Assembly: GCA_034440635.1 (NCBI GenBank)
Contig: JAOTON010002091.1
Coordinates: 186,001-250,000, forward strand
DNA: 64,000 bases
Source: Lepas anatifera
Taxonomy: Eukaryota > Arthropoda > Thecostraca > Lepadidae
Direction: 5' to 3'
This document shows, piece by piece, positions 25,446 through 37,712 of this stretch. The position numbers and the translations under genes were made by a program. The stretch's first letter is position 1. Each line of letters begins with the position of its first letter. The notes under the pieces are model-generated. The model did no database searches, had not been told where the DNA came from, and saw only the letters and a list, made by a program, of their open reading frames with translations.

Positions 25446-26252
25446 GTGAGTTTTTCTGTTAGCAGTTTATTCATATATGGGCGGGCTGTAAGCATCAAGA
25501 ATAGCATAGTTTTTTCGCGAAACATCTGTATTGTCAACAACATATAGTATTGAAGTGAGACATTATTAGTAGCGAACAATTTCGAACAAGAACATCATTC
25601 TAAAACAGTAACAGCAAGTTCGGAAACATGAATGAACTGTCAGTGCCAAGAATAGCATAGGTAACTGTACAGTTTTCATTGCCTCCTGACATGTATTTCA
25701 GAAGATTAACGAATGAAACGAGCGATAACATTTAAAAAGAGCTCATCTTCAGATCCTAAGGCATACTTGAATGCAAGTACTTTCTGTTAAAGTAAATGTG
25801 TGGTCTAAAGCTTTTCTAAAAAAAATCACTAATAATGCATTTCCTTTGCTTACATCAGTCCGAAGAAACCAAGAACGTGTTTTAAGCATTTTATTACACG
25901 TTCAGTATTTAAGCAGTAATAGCAATTAGCATAGTCCAAATCGCGTTACCGAGACAAAGAAAGCTAAGCAGAAATATAAAACGAATAAAGTGCAGAATGA
26001 TATTTCTGACATGTAACTATTGACGATTGTGTTAAGCATTGCACTATAACCTCCTAAAAATCAAAGTCTTCCAGATCATTAATTATCAAAATATTTCACA
26101 AAAATATAAACTTGGGCGCGATGGGAAGTATTTTTCATGCTGAACTGCTAATGCCAGAAATGTATCTTGTTCTCCGACCATAAGCTAACTAGTTTCCCTT
26201 CAGAAGGAACTCTGTTTGCTGATGTTACTTTTTAGTTGCTCTATCTTTTCAG
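25446..26252 (+). other. Probable 3' UTR intron of the large gene
   Basis: Nineteen bases after the stop lies a consensus donor, CACTG|GTGAGT. A matching acceptor, CTATCTTTTCAG, ends at 26252. The 807-bp AT-rich interval has no other feature. A junction this close to the stop would usually escape nonsense-mediated decay. The last exon would start at 26253; I could not place its polyadenylation signal. Confidence 0.5.
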
Positions 26253-28059
26253 GTCCGTGAGAGCAGGAATAAGAGTGAAGATAGGGCGCAAACCTGGAGG
26301 AACTTCATATACATAATTTCTCATCGTGTTCCTGCCGCTGACATATTTCATAACAACGCTCTAGCTTCATTGGCTACAATAATATAGTGTTAGCATCTCG
26401 TTCTATGAGAATACGCGATTATTATACTATCTCGTACTACTTGTTCTATGCAGTTATTGGTCAGTTCACCAGTTGCTGTTTTCGTGACCATAGGAATGGG
26501 TGTACGATCAGGTGTAATCCTATGGAGAGCTACACAGATTGTAGCTTTTCCCTCGTCATAGCAGTGCTAGTGTCGCTTCCGACGAACTTTTTGTTCTGTT
26601 ATTGGTGTGTTGAGGATAACAGCTGTTGGCAGTAATTGCAGCTGGTGCTTTGGCTGCTGTTGGTAGTGCAATTATGGGGTGCATGTTATTAGCATGTGGA
26701 CGTTTTTCAACAAACTTGTAAAATTACACTCTTGGATGAATGGTTAATGAATGACTAATGCCTTTCCGTTGGATCATCATCGCAAAGTCGACTTGCCATC
26801 TGCGAGACATGGCATGGAAAAGCAATAGCTTCGGTCTGACTCTGAGTCTGCTTTTTGTCCAGGTTTGCTTCTGCCCGAGCATTTATCTTTGCGAATTGGG
26901 AACAAGTGCAATGCATTTATTTATTTTTGTTTCAAATGGGTCGTGCAGTCGTACTGGATTTCTAATCCTGGTGTTTTTTTCTAGCCCGACCGAGTTTGCC
27001 GAATGTAGTCATAAATGGAATTTGTTTCCAAATTCTTGTCACATAAATCTTGAAATGGCGCACAATATTGTCAAGCTAGCTCACATTCTAAATGGTTAGT
27101 GCAGGAAAAACCCTTTTTGGTCGACGTTGGTGATTAAGCTTTAATTGGATAACAATGTGCTATATGTCGCTGTTTTTAAGCCACTAGACCTAAATTTTCT
27201 TCCTAGAACTACATGCTTTAGAAGAAAGCTTGAGACGATGAAAATCATCTGTGTCTTGTTTCTAAGCCCAAAATTCCTGCTGGCTTATTGACCTGCAACT
27301 ATTTTGATCACAAAATTGGTTCGATCTGAAAAATCAATGAGTAAATCTGAAGAAACCTTACCTACCCTACCGCTGTAAGATTTATCGATTAAGAACTTAG
27401 CTGAGGTAAAGGAGTGCGCCACAAAAAGCCATTTCTGCGCCTGTCTGCGCCACATTTGGCGACAATAGCCGGCGACAGCCGGCTAGCCGCGTCTTCACCG
27501 CCAGCAAAGCGTCATGCCGATCAGGAGATTCCGTTCAGAGTCTGCTGCTTTCGCTTTCACGAGCAGTAATTACGCCCGTTCTGCCCAGTCATTGGTCGGT
27601 TCACCAGCTGCTGTTTTTCGTGAGCATAGAAATGGGCGACAATCTGCGGTGGTGGATAATTACTCAACAGGTGGTGCTAGTGCATGTGTGATGTTTTCAC
27701 TGTGCCTTGGCCGCATTTCTGTTGAGGTATATTTCTTGCGTTGCTACCGGCAGTGTCTAGCATTAATTAAGGCTCACTACGTTCGGCTTCAGTTTATAAG
27801 GTTCTTGTACTACGTTCAACTGTTTAAAGTAGCGAGTCTGACTAAACAGCTAATGGGTGAGAGTGATAATGTATGTATCATGTTACACAGAGGCAAAAGG
27901 CCACAAGGCACGGTTACGGTATGACTTGCGACCAATGACGTCATCACCAAGACAATTATATTAAATTTCATAATGGACTTTATACACCTTACAGTCGATC
28001 AGTGTATTTAAGATTATCTTTAAGTTCATTAACTCGCTGATTTTTCGAGCACTGGTACC

Positions 28060-28060
<1 letters not shown>
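26253..28060. other. Downstream sequence with a dispersed ~60-bp repeat
   Basis: Probably the terminal exon of the large gene, then intergenic sequence. A repeated block near 26450-26505 and 27575-27635 shares CAGTYATTGGTCRGTTCACC, then AGYTGCTGTTTT, CGTGA and ATAGRAATGGG. No other gene is supported. Confidence 0.4.

Positions 28061-28063
<3 letters not shown>

Positions 28064-28138
<75 letters not shown>
28064..28138. repeat. (TA)n microsatellite, ~75 bp
   Basis: A pure AT dinucleotide tract; open frames through it translate the repeat. Confidence 0.95.
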
Positions 28139-28141
<3 letters not shown>

Positions 28142-28251
28142 TATGCCATATATATAGATTATTTATAATCATTATTTTTTAAAGACTTGAATGACGTCAT
28201 TCGTCGCATCACGTCGACTCCTAACATGGCCAAGAAGGCGAGATGACCCAG

Positions 28252-28252
<1 letters not shown>

Positions 28253-28292
<40 letters not shown>
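28253..28292. repeat. (TA)n microsatellite, ~40 bp
   Basis: A second AT dinucleotide tract about 115 bp after the first. Confidence 0.95.
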
Positions 28293-28297
<5 letters not shown>

Positions 28298-28850
28298 TGT
28301 ATGTATATTGGTGGTCCTGAGGATGTGTGAATAGTATTTTTGCGCCAGACCAGGTGTGCCAACGACGACTGATGACGTCATAGATGATAGTGAGTGACGT
28401 CACAATGTTTTCCGTGTATAATATACCGCACGATGATTTACGTGTCTTTATGTGAAAACACAATGTTTGTGAGGATTTGGATAACATAGTTGAACCCCAA
28501 ACAGTCAAACAAAATATTGAGTTCGGAATTTTATTAAACATTACCTTATTATCATAGATGAATAGCAAATGTTTCAAGCACAAAGCTTCTTCTTCAGTGG
28601 CCGAAGGAATGATTCAGGGTATACAAGCAAGAGACATCTGAAAATACTGCAAACGATCAAACATCAAACCATATGCGCCGGACATAATAGGTTTATCAAA
28701 ATCAGAATCCTCATGAACATATAAGCTAAGTGTCATTCGTTCCACCTAGTTCTGAGAAATCCCAGCTAGCTTAGTGAACGATTTGCCAATATGAATGAAA
28801 ATTGCATACTAGTTTAATCAATGGTTGAAGATAAGAACTTAATACAAAAG

Positions 28851-28876
28851 ACAGACAGACAGACAGACAGACAGAC
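28851..28876. repeat. (GACA)n microsatellite
   Basis: About six GACA units immediately before the MITE at 28891. Confidence 0.9.
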
Positions 28877-28890
28877 GTCTATTTTCATTA

Positions 28891-29329
28891 AAGGGAATGT
28901 GGCACCTTGGTCGAATCCCAGAATTTAGTGTAATTAGGAGTATTTTTTGCCGAAAATCATGAAAACGTTCATGGTTTTTCTGAAAAATGCACAATAAGCT
29001 CAATATTTTTATATCTAAAATGCTCCTCTAGGGTAAGACGTAAACCTCTGCCTTTGCATGATGTCATGATCTGGCAACTACTACCATAGCAAATGGCTTC
29101 AACAGGCTGACTACTCACCGCGACGCCAGCATGTCGTCACGCCAACAGCTGACAACGGCGGCTGGCTCCTTGGGTACATTTTGGGTACATTTCAGGTAGC
29201 TTTTTAGCTTTTCTCTACAGAAATATTGAGTTCCAGGACAAATTATATGTTTAGTACCGGGTTTTCCAGCATGCTTTACAACTTGGCTGTCTCAGTTAAA
29301 ATCACGTTATAAAAGTGCCACATTCCTTT
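28891..29329. mobile_element. 439-bp MITE with TA target duplication
   Basis: Ends AAGGGAATGTGGCAC (left) and AAAGGAATGTGGCAC (right, reverse complement) match at 14 of 15 bases and are flanked by TA at 28889-28890 and 29330-29331. A TA duplication is typical of Tc1/mariner-like elements. It has no transposase. A weaker similar start (TAAAGAGAATGCACCAC) lies near 59320. Confidence 0.7.
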
Positions 29330-30919
29330 TAGAGCAGTGCTATGTATCTACAAGCACATTTACCGCCATCGGTGCAGAAGCAAATATCTTGTTTACAATC
29401 TGCACCGCGCCCGCTGGTTGTTTCAGATGAGACACCAGAGATGTGCACAGATAGTGTAATTCATGGGGTTTGATAGACGTGCAAGTGTATTCTAGTGTAC
29501 ATGTGCAATAGGGTGGGTCATACTCAAAGGAAAAATAAAATTTCCGTATTTTAAGTCGGTACTACGATTTTATTATGCAAAATTCAATTCTAAGAAACTT
29601 TCTTCGAATACATTTTGGTCACAAATTACTTAAAAGGTCACAAAAATGAACATATGTGTTTTTAAAGTTATGAGTAGAGAAGTTTTAGGATAATTCCGAC
29701 TCTCGCAGGCAGTGTGAGCTTTCGAGCGATCGCGAGCTATCAAGTTCAGCCATGCAGACCACAAATTCAGGCTGCACGTGCGAGCGTCGCTTATAGTGCA
29801 CCTTTGGGGAGGGGGATCCGGGACATATAATGAGAAAACACAACTTGTTTTTAAAAATCGGTCTAAATCTGCTAAAACTGGGTAATATGTGACTGCGTTC
29901 AGGGGCATGACCAGATTGCTTCCCCTGGATCCGTCCCTGGCGCGTGCACTTGATAACATCTGAACGCGAGAAGAAATGGATAAAAAGCGGCGAAATCACA
30001 GCGTTCAGAACCTGAGCTTCTTATAGTTTAGATATATCTACACATCCAGGGGCGTAGGAACGGTTTGAAAAGTGGGGGGCCAACCTTAGAGGGGGCCCAC
30101 CTCAAGGGGGGCCCCAGTCCACGGGGGCCCATAATTATAAAAAAACACTAGTTAGCTCGTTTGGTGTCAATAAGGCACGCATGCACACAAGGATGTCAAT
30201 ATATGGAAAATTGAGAAATTAAATTTTGCCCTATGATTTTGAGTTGTACCTATTTGATACCAAATTATAGTAAAACGCCAAAAAAACATTTTTTTTTTTT
30301 ACCAAGACCCATTTCAAATATGAAATACATTTTTAAGCTTTTTGGAGGATTTCAATCATTTTTACCGCGAGCGCGTTTTTTATATTTACAGATGTTTAGG
30401 CCCTTTTTTCTTCTTTTTTAAATTTAAATACGCTTATGAACAAAGGGCATCCTCCTAACTCCAGCAGTAAATTAGGTATCTCCTTGGACATCACGCAAGA
30501 CCATAAGCAAGCTTGTAACGTTTGCATTGTGTCCAAGGATACTTCGCCATTGGGCAAAAAATGGGACAATTTTGTTACTGAAACAAATTGGCGCGGCTAA
30601 GTACACATCACATCTACAAAATTTTTCATCACATTTACAAAATTAGGAACTGTTTAGAAAACTACAGACAATGCTTTGATACCAAATACTCTCATTTCGC
30701 TATGCCTAATCAACTTGTATTTTCTTATTCAATGACGAAATTGGGAACATTTATTTATGTTATTACAGATCTCTTCTTGCCATCATTAGAGATTGATTTA
30801 GGTGAAGCCTGATCGCAATAAATACGCCTAGCTATATTTCGATGCCTAAGATGCAGAGTTTCAGCATGACTGCAAGTGCAATGTAGGTACTTGATGGTCA
30901 GCTTTGTGATGCCGAGGAG

Positions 30920-30985
30920 GTGTGGGAATGGTGTTATAGTGGTTAGCAGCCTTGCTTTCCACGCGACCAACTCGGGTTTAAGGCA
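30920..30985 (+). repeat. tRNA-Glu-like relic inside hAT element 1
   Basis: TATAGTGGTTAGCA resembles a tRNA A box and D arm. It is followed by CCTTGCTTTCCACGCGA, where TTC can be read as the anticodon, and a degenerate B box (CTCGGGTTTAA). Probably a SINE head or tRNA pseudogene. Confidence 0.35.
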
Positions 30986-31298
30986 CGGCAGATTCCTTGT
31001 GCAAGGAGCGATTTGACTCCCAAGAAACCCCCCCAACAGGGAAATAGTTGGCGACGCCATATAACCCTGGCATCGAAAGACGTCGCGCCTTTTGATGGCT
31101 CAGGGACCACTGTTGCTCGGCATTTGGTGCGGGGTCTGTGTCCGATTCATATTTTGTGTTGAGATTGGGATGGAGTTTGATTGGGCCCAGTTCTCGGGAC
31201 TCATTTGGCAACACTCGGGTAGTAGGTGCCTTGGCTTTTTACGAAGCGCTCCTCCTCCAGGGGCTTGCAGGCAGCGTACTACCGAACTTGAACGTTCC

Positions 31299-31426
31299 CT
31301 GACAAGCTATCGGGCCCGTTTGGGTTTCTTGTTCTATATTACAGTTGCTGATAGTTGTATATTCGTTGCGGGGGCCCACCTCAAAGGGGGGCAGTATCTC
31401 CCTGACCCCCGGTTCCTATGCCTATG
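31299..31426 (+). repeat. Internal duplicate of the right end of hAT element 1
   Basis: This segment parallels 35850-35983 base for base with substitutions: GCAAGCTATCGGG-like start, TTTCTTG, ATATTACAGTTG, CGTTGCGGGGGCCCA, then CCCCGGTTCCTA and CCTATG. It ends exactly as the terminal right end does, but is followed by minisatellite rather than by the target duplication. Confidence 0.85.
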
Positions 31427-31847
31427 CCACCCAGGGACCGCTAAATTATCTCGGAGAGCCCCAAGGTCCAGACCATGGCTCAGGAACCCAGATCAGTCAG
31501 CTCAAGGGCCTAGACCAGTGCATTAGCCTCGGGACCAGCTTATCAAGGGACCCTACATAAGCACAGGACCCCTAGAAGCTCATCACAGGGGAGTTCCAGA
31601 TTCGCACAGGGTGCCAGATTAGCTTAGGGGCCCTGTTCAGCTCGGAGGTCCCCAGGTCGACTTATGTAGGGTCTCAAAACAGCTCAAGGGACTTGTTCAA
31701 GCTCATGGAGCCCAGCTTAGCTCAATGATGCTAGAACAGTTCAGGGCCCCCATACCAGATCAGAGGCCCCAGTTAAGCACAGCGGTACCCAGATTAGCTC
31801 AGGGCCCCAGCTAGGCTTAGGGGTCCCAGGGTGGCTGATATAGAGTC
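31427..31847 (+). repeat. Minisatellite, ~20-25 bp unit (left part)
   Basis: Units of the type CAGATTAGCTCAGGGGCCCC repeat irregularly. The array continues at 35244 on the other side of the inserted element; the same unit returns at 61.6-63.5 kb. Confidence 0.85.
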
Positions 31848-32879
31848 TCAGAACACAGTGGCGTAGCCAGGATTCAGCCAAGGAGAGGTCCGACTACCGT
31901 CGTGGGGCCCCAGGCCGGGGGTCCCCTTAGTAACCGGGCCCATCTCCTATATCTTTTGTATAGTATTATAGTATTTTAACATTATAACATTCACACGAAG
32001 GAAATTTCGTTGTGTCTTTTTAAGCATTCATTCTTATTTTGTTTACAGCTTGGTTTTTTTCGATCTGACCAAGTGTTGGTAAACTAAGGTCACCAAATAT
32101 TAAGGATGACTCATACCTTATATGGTAGCGTGGCTATAATAACAGCTTTGAGCCGTATTTCGGGAAGTTCTATGTTGATGCGCGCATGATGTTAAACCTG
32201 AGTCTACCTCAATTCACTCGGGTAATCAGACATGAAGTTATTGGAGGTCAGTCGTTTTGAGTACGAAGAAATGATCTTCTACGGGAAATGATTAGCAATT
32301 ATATCCCGGTGTCGAATCCATGGACTCTTAATCAGGAAATTTCCAAAGAAACGAAAAAAACGAATAAAGATACAAGGGATATGGTAGTGTGTCCCGAACG
32401 TTACATAACCTCTATTCCGTCGACAGATCCTGTTGAGATCCAGTTACTCTCTTACCCTTGCTATCTTGTAAACGAGCAAATTACCAAGACAAAAGGCGCC
32501 CAAGATATCTATCGCATTGGCTCACTCTGTTATTGTTATTTTCAACCTTTCATACCTATTCTTTTTTGGGATTATGCTCATCAATTTCTGTCATTACCCT
32601 TGTTTGTCTGGTTTCCTACGAAAATGTTGGAAAGTTGTTTTATTTCAGAATATTTAGGAATGCAGTTATTGGTGTTAAGCTAATATATTAAAAATTGACT
32701 AAAGTGCCCAATTCCCTGTTCGATTTGCTCTGATGGTAAAATTAGATTAATTTTTGCCTTTCCTTCGATAATGGTGCCTGATCGATATGTTTCAATTTGT
32801 GCTTTTTTAGTACGCAATAGGGGTAGGTACATTTTTTTCCGAGGCATATGATTTTGAAATTTTTTATTTGAGCTCTGGG

Positions 32880-34115
32880 GCCACCTAAGACCAACACTTG
32901 GCGGCGCTCACAAAGCTAATTTTCGGCCGCTCTCCCGATTAGATCTCAGTGGGTCTCGGAGACCGATTCACGGCGCCTCTTGATCAAAACTGGGGGTTCC
33001 TGAGAATCTCTCGGGGCTCCTGAGATTAGTTATCGGCAGCACCTCTGAGACTAATTATTGGGCCCCCCAGATTTGCTCTGGAGGAGAGGGGGCTGAGACT
33101 GAGTATCGTGGTCATCCAGATTAGCTATTGGGGTCCCCTGAGGCTGTCTTTGGGGTGGGGGAGGGTGGCTGGGAATGACTTCCGACAGCCTTCTGAGACT
33201 TGCTCTAGGGCGCACCTGAGACAAACACCCGGGGGGGGTGGAATCACCTCTGAGACTGAGTCTTTGGCGTTCCTGAGACTGACTCGGAGGCTACAGATTA
33301 GCTCTCGCGGGCCTAAGGCTAACTCCGGGCCCGTGAGACCAAAACTCGGGAGCACCTCTGGAGATTACTCTCAGAACCCCGAGATTAACTCTCGGATGTC
33401 TCTGAGACTGACAACCGGGAGCCCTCTGAGACTAACTTTTGGGTGCTCCCTGAGATTGACTCTCGGGGCCGCTTATACCAAAACTCGGGGGGGGCACAGC
33501 CTGAGGCTAAATCTCGAGGGCTCCCAAAATTACCCCTCTGGGGCCCCCTGAAACCAGCACTCTGCGGATCAAATCAGACTAACTCTCGGACCCCCGGATT
33601 AACTCTCGGGGCCACCTGAAACTAAATATTGACTCCTGAGAGAGAAGCCCGTGAGACTATGAGGGCCCCCTGAGACCGACTCTTGGGGTGCTCTGAGACT
33701 GACTCTTGGGGTTCTCTGAAACAGACTCTCTGGGGGACCCCGAGACCGAATCTCGGGGTCCCCTAAGACAGACTCTTGGGGTCCCCTTGATCGACTCTTG
33801 GGGTTCTCTGAGACTGACTCTCAGGGGCCCCCCGAAATAGACTATGTTGCAGGGCCCTGAGAACCACTCTCTGGGGGTCCCTGAGACTAGCTCGGCCCCC
33901 TCCCCTGAGACAGACTCCCGGGGTCCCTGATACCGAATTTTGGGGCCCCTGAGACCAACCCTCTAGGGCCCCTAAAATCTACTTTCGGGGGGCCTTGAGA
34001 CCGACTCTCAGGGCGGGGGCCGTGAGGCCGACTCGGGACGCCCTGAGAACGAATCTTCAGGGGCCCCTGAGACTGACTCTGGGGGCCCCGTGATCAGAGA
34101 ATCCTTTGCAGTGGT
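32880..34115 (+). repeat. Minisatellite in hAT element 2, first block
   Basis: Degenerate tandem units of the type CTGAGACTGACTCTCGGGG with CCCC spacers, about 22-30 bp each. Confidence 0.85.
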
Positions 34116-34117
34116 TC

Positions 34118-34176
34118 AGGTTGGCCCAAGGGGTGGGGGTCTGCGGACGCCTAGGGCCCCCTTGGCTACACCACTG
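34118..34176 (+). repeat. Internal duplicate of the right end of hAT element 2
   Basis: GGTTGGCCCAAGGGG, GGTCTGCGGACGCCT, then CTTGGCTACACCACTG. It parallels the terminal right end at 35180-35235 (GGTCAGCCCAAGGGG, GGTCCGCGGACCCCT, CCTGGCTACACCACTG). Confidence 0.85.
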
Positions 34177-34189
34177 CATCCATACTTTC

Positions 34190-35160
34190 GGGGGCCCTCT
34201 GAAATCACCATTTGGAGGCTCCTAAAATAATTGCTCCCCTAGACCAATACTCCGGAGCCCCTTGATGCTGATGCCCGGGGGGTCCTAAGACTAAGCTCGG
34301 GGTCCCACTTAGATCAGGCTCAGGGGCACCCTTAGACCCATGCTTGCGCTTTTCTCAGGAGTAACTCGACACCGATGTTCCGCGGCCCTCAAGATCAATA
34401 TTTCGAGCCCCCCCCAAGACTAATGCTCGGTGCTCTGGAGCCCCTCGATGCCGATGCTCGGGGATCCTGAATCCAGGCCTGGGGGCCCCTGGGACCAAAC
34501 TCTGGGTCTCATGAGGTCAATGCTCGTGCCTCACTCATAGGTCCCTCGATATCAATAAACGGGGGCACCCTGAGGGGGCCCTGAACCCCTGAGACCAAGC
34601 TCGGGCCCCCTGAGACCAAGTTTAGTGCCCCCGAGACCAATGCTCGTGTTTTCCAGTGCATGCGGTCAGCCTTATGCATCAGATGCCCTCGGATGCCTCC
34701 CTGAGACCAAGCTCGAGGGCCCCTGACACTAAGCTCGGGGAGAGGGGGGCCTGAGACCAAGCTTGGGGGCATCCCTGAGACCAAGCTCGGGGGTCCCCTG
34801 AGACCAAGCTCGGGGGCCCTGAGACCAAGCTCGGGGGCCCCTGAGACCAAGCTCGGGGGCCCCAGACACCAAGCTCGGGGCCTCTGAGACCAAGCTTGGG
34901 GGCCCCTGAGACCAAAATCGAAAGGCCCGTGAGACCAAGATCGAAAGGCCCGTGAGACCGAGCTCGGGGGAGGGGCCCTAAGAACCAAGCTTGGGGGCCC
35001 TGAGGCCAAGCTCGGGACCCCCTGAGACTGAGCACAGGGGTCCCCCAAGATCAATATTCGGTACTCTGGAGCCCTCGATACCGATTATCGGGGGCCTCCT
35101 GAGACCAAGCTCGTGAGCCCCCCCCGAGACCAAGCTCAGGGGCCCCCGAAATCAATTTTT
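34190..35160 (+). repeat. Minisatellite in hAT element 2, second block
   Basis: Homogeneous units near 34690-35000 of the form GAGACCAAGCTCGGGGGCCC plus CT, about 22-23 bp. Minus-strand frames through it are repeat translations. Confidence 0.9.
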
Positions 35161-35243
35161 GTGTTTTTAGTGCATAAGGTCAGCCCAAGGGGGTCCGCGG
35201 ACCCCTGAGACCCCCCTCCCCTGGCTACACCACTGTCAGAACA

Positions 35244-35830
35244 TCTCAAGGGGCCCATTCAAGCTCTCGGCCGCCCGGTCAGTGGCTGTAAAGCCTTATA
35301 GGGGCCCCAGACCATCCAGGGGCCCTCAGTTCAACACAGAGGCCCATATTAGCTCTGATGACCAGATAAACTTAAGGTCCCGGATCATCCAGGGGCCCCT
35401 TGTCGGCATAATTGGGGCTTCAGAACATTTCAGGGTTTCAATTAAAGCTTATAACCAAATTTCAGAGCAGGGGCCCTATTCCTGTGCAGGGGCCTCAGAT
35501 AAGTTTAGGGTCTTCTGTGCATCACAGGGGATCCAGATTAGCTCAAGGGGCAATATTAACTTTACGGTCCCAGCTCAGCTCAGGGGCCCCCAGGTCGGTG
35601 GATATAGGTTCTGGCCAACTCACGGGGCCCTGTTTAAGGTCACGGCTCCTAGCTCAGTTTAGGCATCCTAGAACAGTTCATGCTGCCCAAACCATCTCAG
35701 GGGCGCTCAGTTCAGCTCAAGGGGCCCAGATTAGCTCGTATGGCGTCAGAGGCCAGTTCAGGGGCCCCGAGAAGCTTAGGGGACCTTAAAATCAACTCAT
35801 AGGACCTCAACTTAGTTTAGGGGCACAGGT
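35244..35830 (+). repeat. Minisatellite of hAT element 1 (right part)
   Basis: Continuation of the 31427-31847 array: units like AGATTAGCTCAAGGGGC and CAGTTCAGCTCAAGGGGCCC. Confidence 0.85.
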
Positions 35831-36647
35831 AAGTTTAACGGGGTTCCGGGGCAAGCTATCGGGACAGTTTGAGTTTCTTGCTTGATATTACAGTTGTTGA
35901 TATTCTTATCTCCGTTGCGGGGGCCCATGCCAGAAAAGTGGGGGGCCAGTGGCCCCCTGGCCCCCCCGGTTCCTACGCCTATGTACACATCAAATATTGT
36001 GTTTACTTTTGCGCTCATTCTAACTAGTCACGCCATCCATGCTTTCTTAGTTGCTTCATCAGTAACACCGGTACAGGCTTGTGAATTTATTTTGTATGCA
36101 AAACTCATCGTTATCTCCCCTACAGGAACCTATCTTATTTGATAGCTCTCAAGACGAGAAAAGACCTGATCTCAGGGTTGGTAAATTACCTGGGGAAAGG
36201 GTGAGACATGTTGGAGACTGAGCTCCCAACCCTGAAATCTGCTCTTAAGAAAGCGTTGCAGATAAGAGATGAGAAAGTTCTCTCCACTGGAAAGGATCCT
36301 AGAAGTGTTGATATGAGTGCGATAATGGACACAGTAGTGAGAGATGTTATCATGCTGTGGACTGTCTAACTCACAGTTCATGGCTCCAGTGACAGTGACA
36401 TCTCGTGCTATCAACAATAGGAAGAGCAACTGATTTGGTGATATGAGGAGATGTTTGTTCCCCAAGTGCAGTGAATATCATTTTTGGATGAGCCCACTCA
36501 GTCCCCGACTCCAGATCAGACAACAACAATAATATAACAGACATACTCAAGGGTACTGAGTCATGCAACACAAGTGCTTCATCTCCCAGTGCTAGCAGTG
36601 ATAAGAGAAACTATGGCCAATCAAACACGTTGCAGCGGCCTGTTTAA

Positions 36648-37464
36648 CACCCGCACTGGAGGGGTCTGGCACTAACGCGCACTGGAGGGAGGGGGCCTGG
36701 TAGGCCCCCTCCAGTGGTAGGCTCCCCGAGGTCGTAAAGGTCAAATATTGGCCATGCTGGGATCGATTGGTAAATGCTGGGATTATGCAGGAAAATGGCG
36801 GGAATAAGCTACAGGCGGACAAGGTTCATAGAGAAGAGGTCTCAAAGAGGCTTGCCCACAACTTTTGGGTCAAGGTCATTCAAGGTCATTGACCTTTAAG
36901 GTCACCATATGGTATACTACTTATTATTTACACTTTGGCTAATACTGTAGCCACTGTTTGGCGGGAAATGAGGATTGACCTTTTCCAATGACCTTTGACC
37001 TTGACCTTTGACCTTGAACTTTGTATTGGGGTACCCTACCGATGACGTCATAGCATAATATATGTCAGACGGGGTAACGTCATTTGGCCGGACGCACAGT
37101 GGTCAGTGACCTTGAAAGTGCAGATATGACCTTGACCTGTGACCTTTGACCTTGACCTTGACTTTCATGTGAAGTGACCTTGACATATAGTCCCGCTTAT
37201 ATGACGTTATGACGTCACCACTCGGTCTTCAATGCAAGCTAACTGGTCCGACCGCGCGTTTACGGCGATCTTAAAATGCAGGTCTGACTTTGAAAGCCTA
37301 TAAGTCAAAAAATTTTCGGCCGATTTTCAAAAAGTCTTCACCAATCGACGCGCTATTAAATTCTGTTAAATGTGGCCACGTTTCGTTTTTCGGCTATCAG
37401 CAGTTCTCCGGCCACCTTGGAAAAACAGGTGGGGGGCCTCCGAGGCCCCCCTCCAGTGCGCGTG
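36648..37464. mobile_element. 817-bp TTAA-flanked element with dense AGGTCA sites
   Basis: It is flanked by TTAA at 36644-36647 and 37465-37468, with ends CACCCGCACTGGAGGGG and CACGCGCACTGGAGGGG. The palindrome's other arm keeps an unoccupied TTAA at 37713-37716. TTAA duplication is typical of piggyBac-like elements. The interior carries runs of TGACCT in direct repeat (36989-37016, 37127-37162) and no transposase. Confidence 0.8.
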
Positions 37465-37468
37465 TTAA

Positions 37469-37712
37469 AGTTCCAGAACTCTGCTACTCAAGACAGCAGT
37501 AACATGCTCTGCCTTTCTTAGAGATCTGATGGAAACTGGGCACGTTTAAAGAATAATTCGTATCTTGCTCTCGATAAAAGAAAAAAATAAAGCGAACTTC
37601 ATTTTATCGAGAGCAAGATACGACGCATTCTTTGAAACGTGCCCAGCTTCTATCAGATCTCTCAGGAAGGCAGAGCATTCTACTGCTGTCTGAGTAGCAG
37701 AGTTCTGGAACC
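37469..37712. repeat. Centre of the palindromic element
   Basis: Arms of about 110 bp (37469-37579 and 37602-37712) flank a 22-bp A-rich spacer. They include TATCTTGCTCTCGATAAAA and its complement. This is the inner end of the two long arms, uninterrupted. Confidence 0.9.

Larger units (their letters stand above)
31856..35235. mobile_element. hAT-like element 2, inserted in the minisatellite of element 1
   Basis: Ends CAGTGGCGTAGCCAGG and CAGTGGTGTAGCCAGG match at 15 of 16 bases. The 8-bp duplication TCAGAACA lies at 31848-31855 and 35236-35243. Joining the flanks restores a sequence like the neighbouring minisatellite unit GTCTCAAAACAGCTCAAGGG. The interior at 31870-32870 is non-coding as far as I can tell; a 131-codon frame at 32288-32683 is unrecognised. 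Two minisatellite blocks follow, each ending in a right-end copy. Confidence 0.9.
30047..35983. mobile_element. hAT-like element 1, non-autonomous, inserted in the palindrome
   Basis: The left end CAGGGGCGTAGGAACGG and right end CATAGGCGTAGGAACCGG (reverse complement) are flanked by 8-bp TACACATC at 30039-30046 and 35984-35991. The other arm of the host palindrome, near 39126-39140, carries the same sequence with one TACACATC: an unoccupied site. Without the inner element at 31856-35235 it is about 2.55 kb. It has no transposase frame. Layout: left end, non-coding interior, a complete extra right end (31299-31426), a minisatellite, then the terminal right end. Confidence 0.9.

Noticed and set aside
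27961..28149. A Tyr/Ile repeat protein
   Set aside because: It is only the translation of a (TA)n microsatellite.
34509..35054. A 181-codon minus-strand frame with GLRGPxAWSQG repeats
   Set aside because: It is a direct translation of the minisatellite in hAT element 2.
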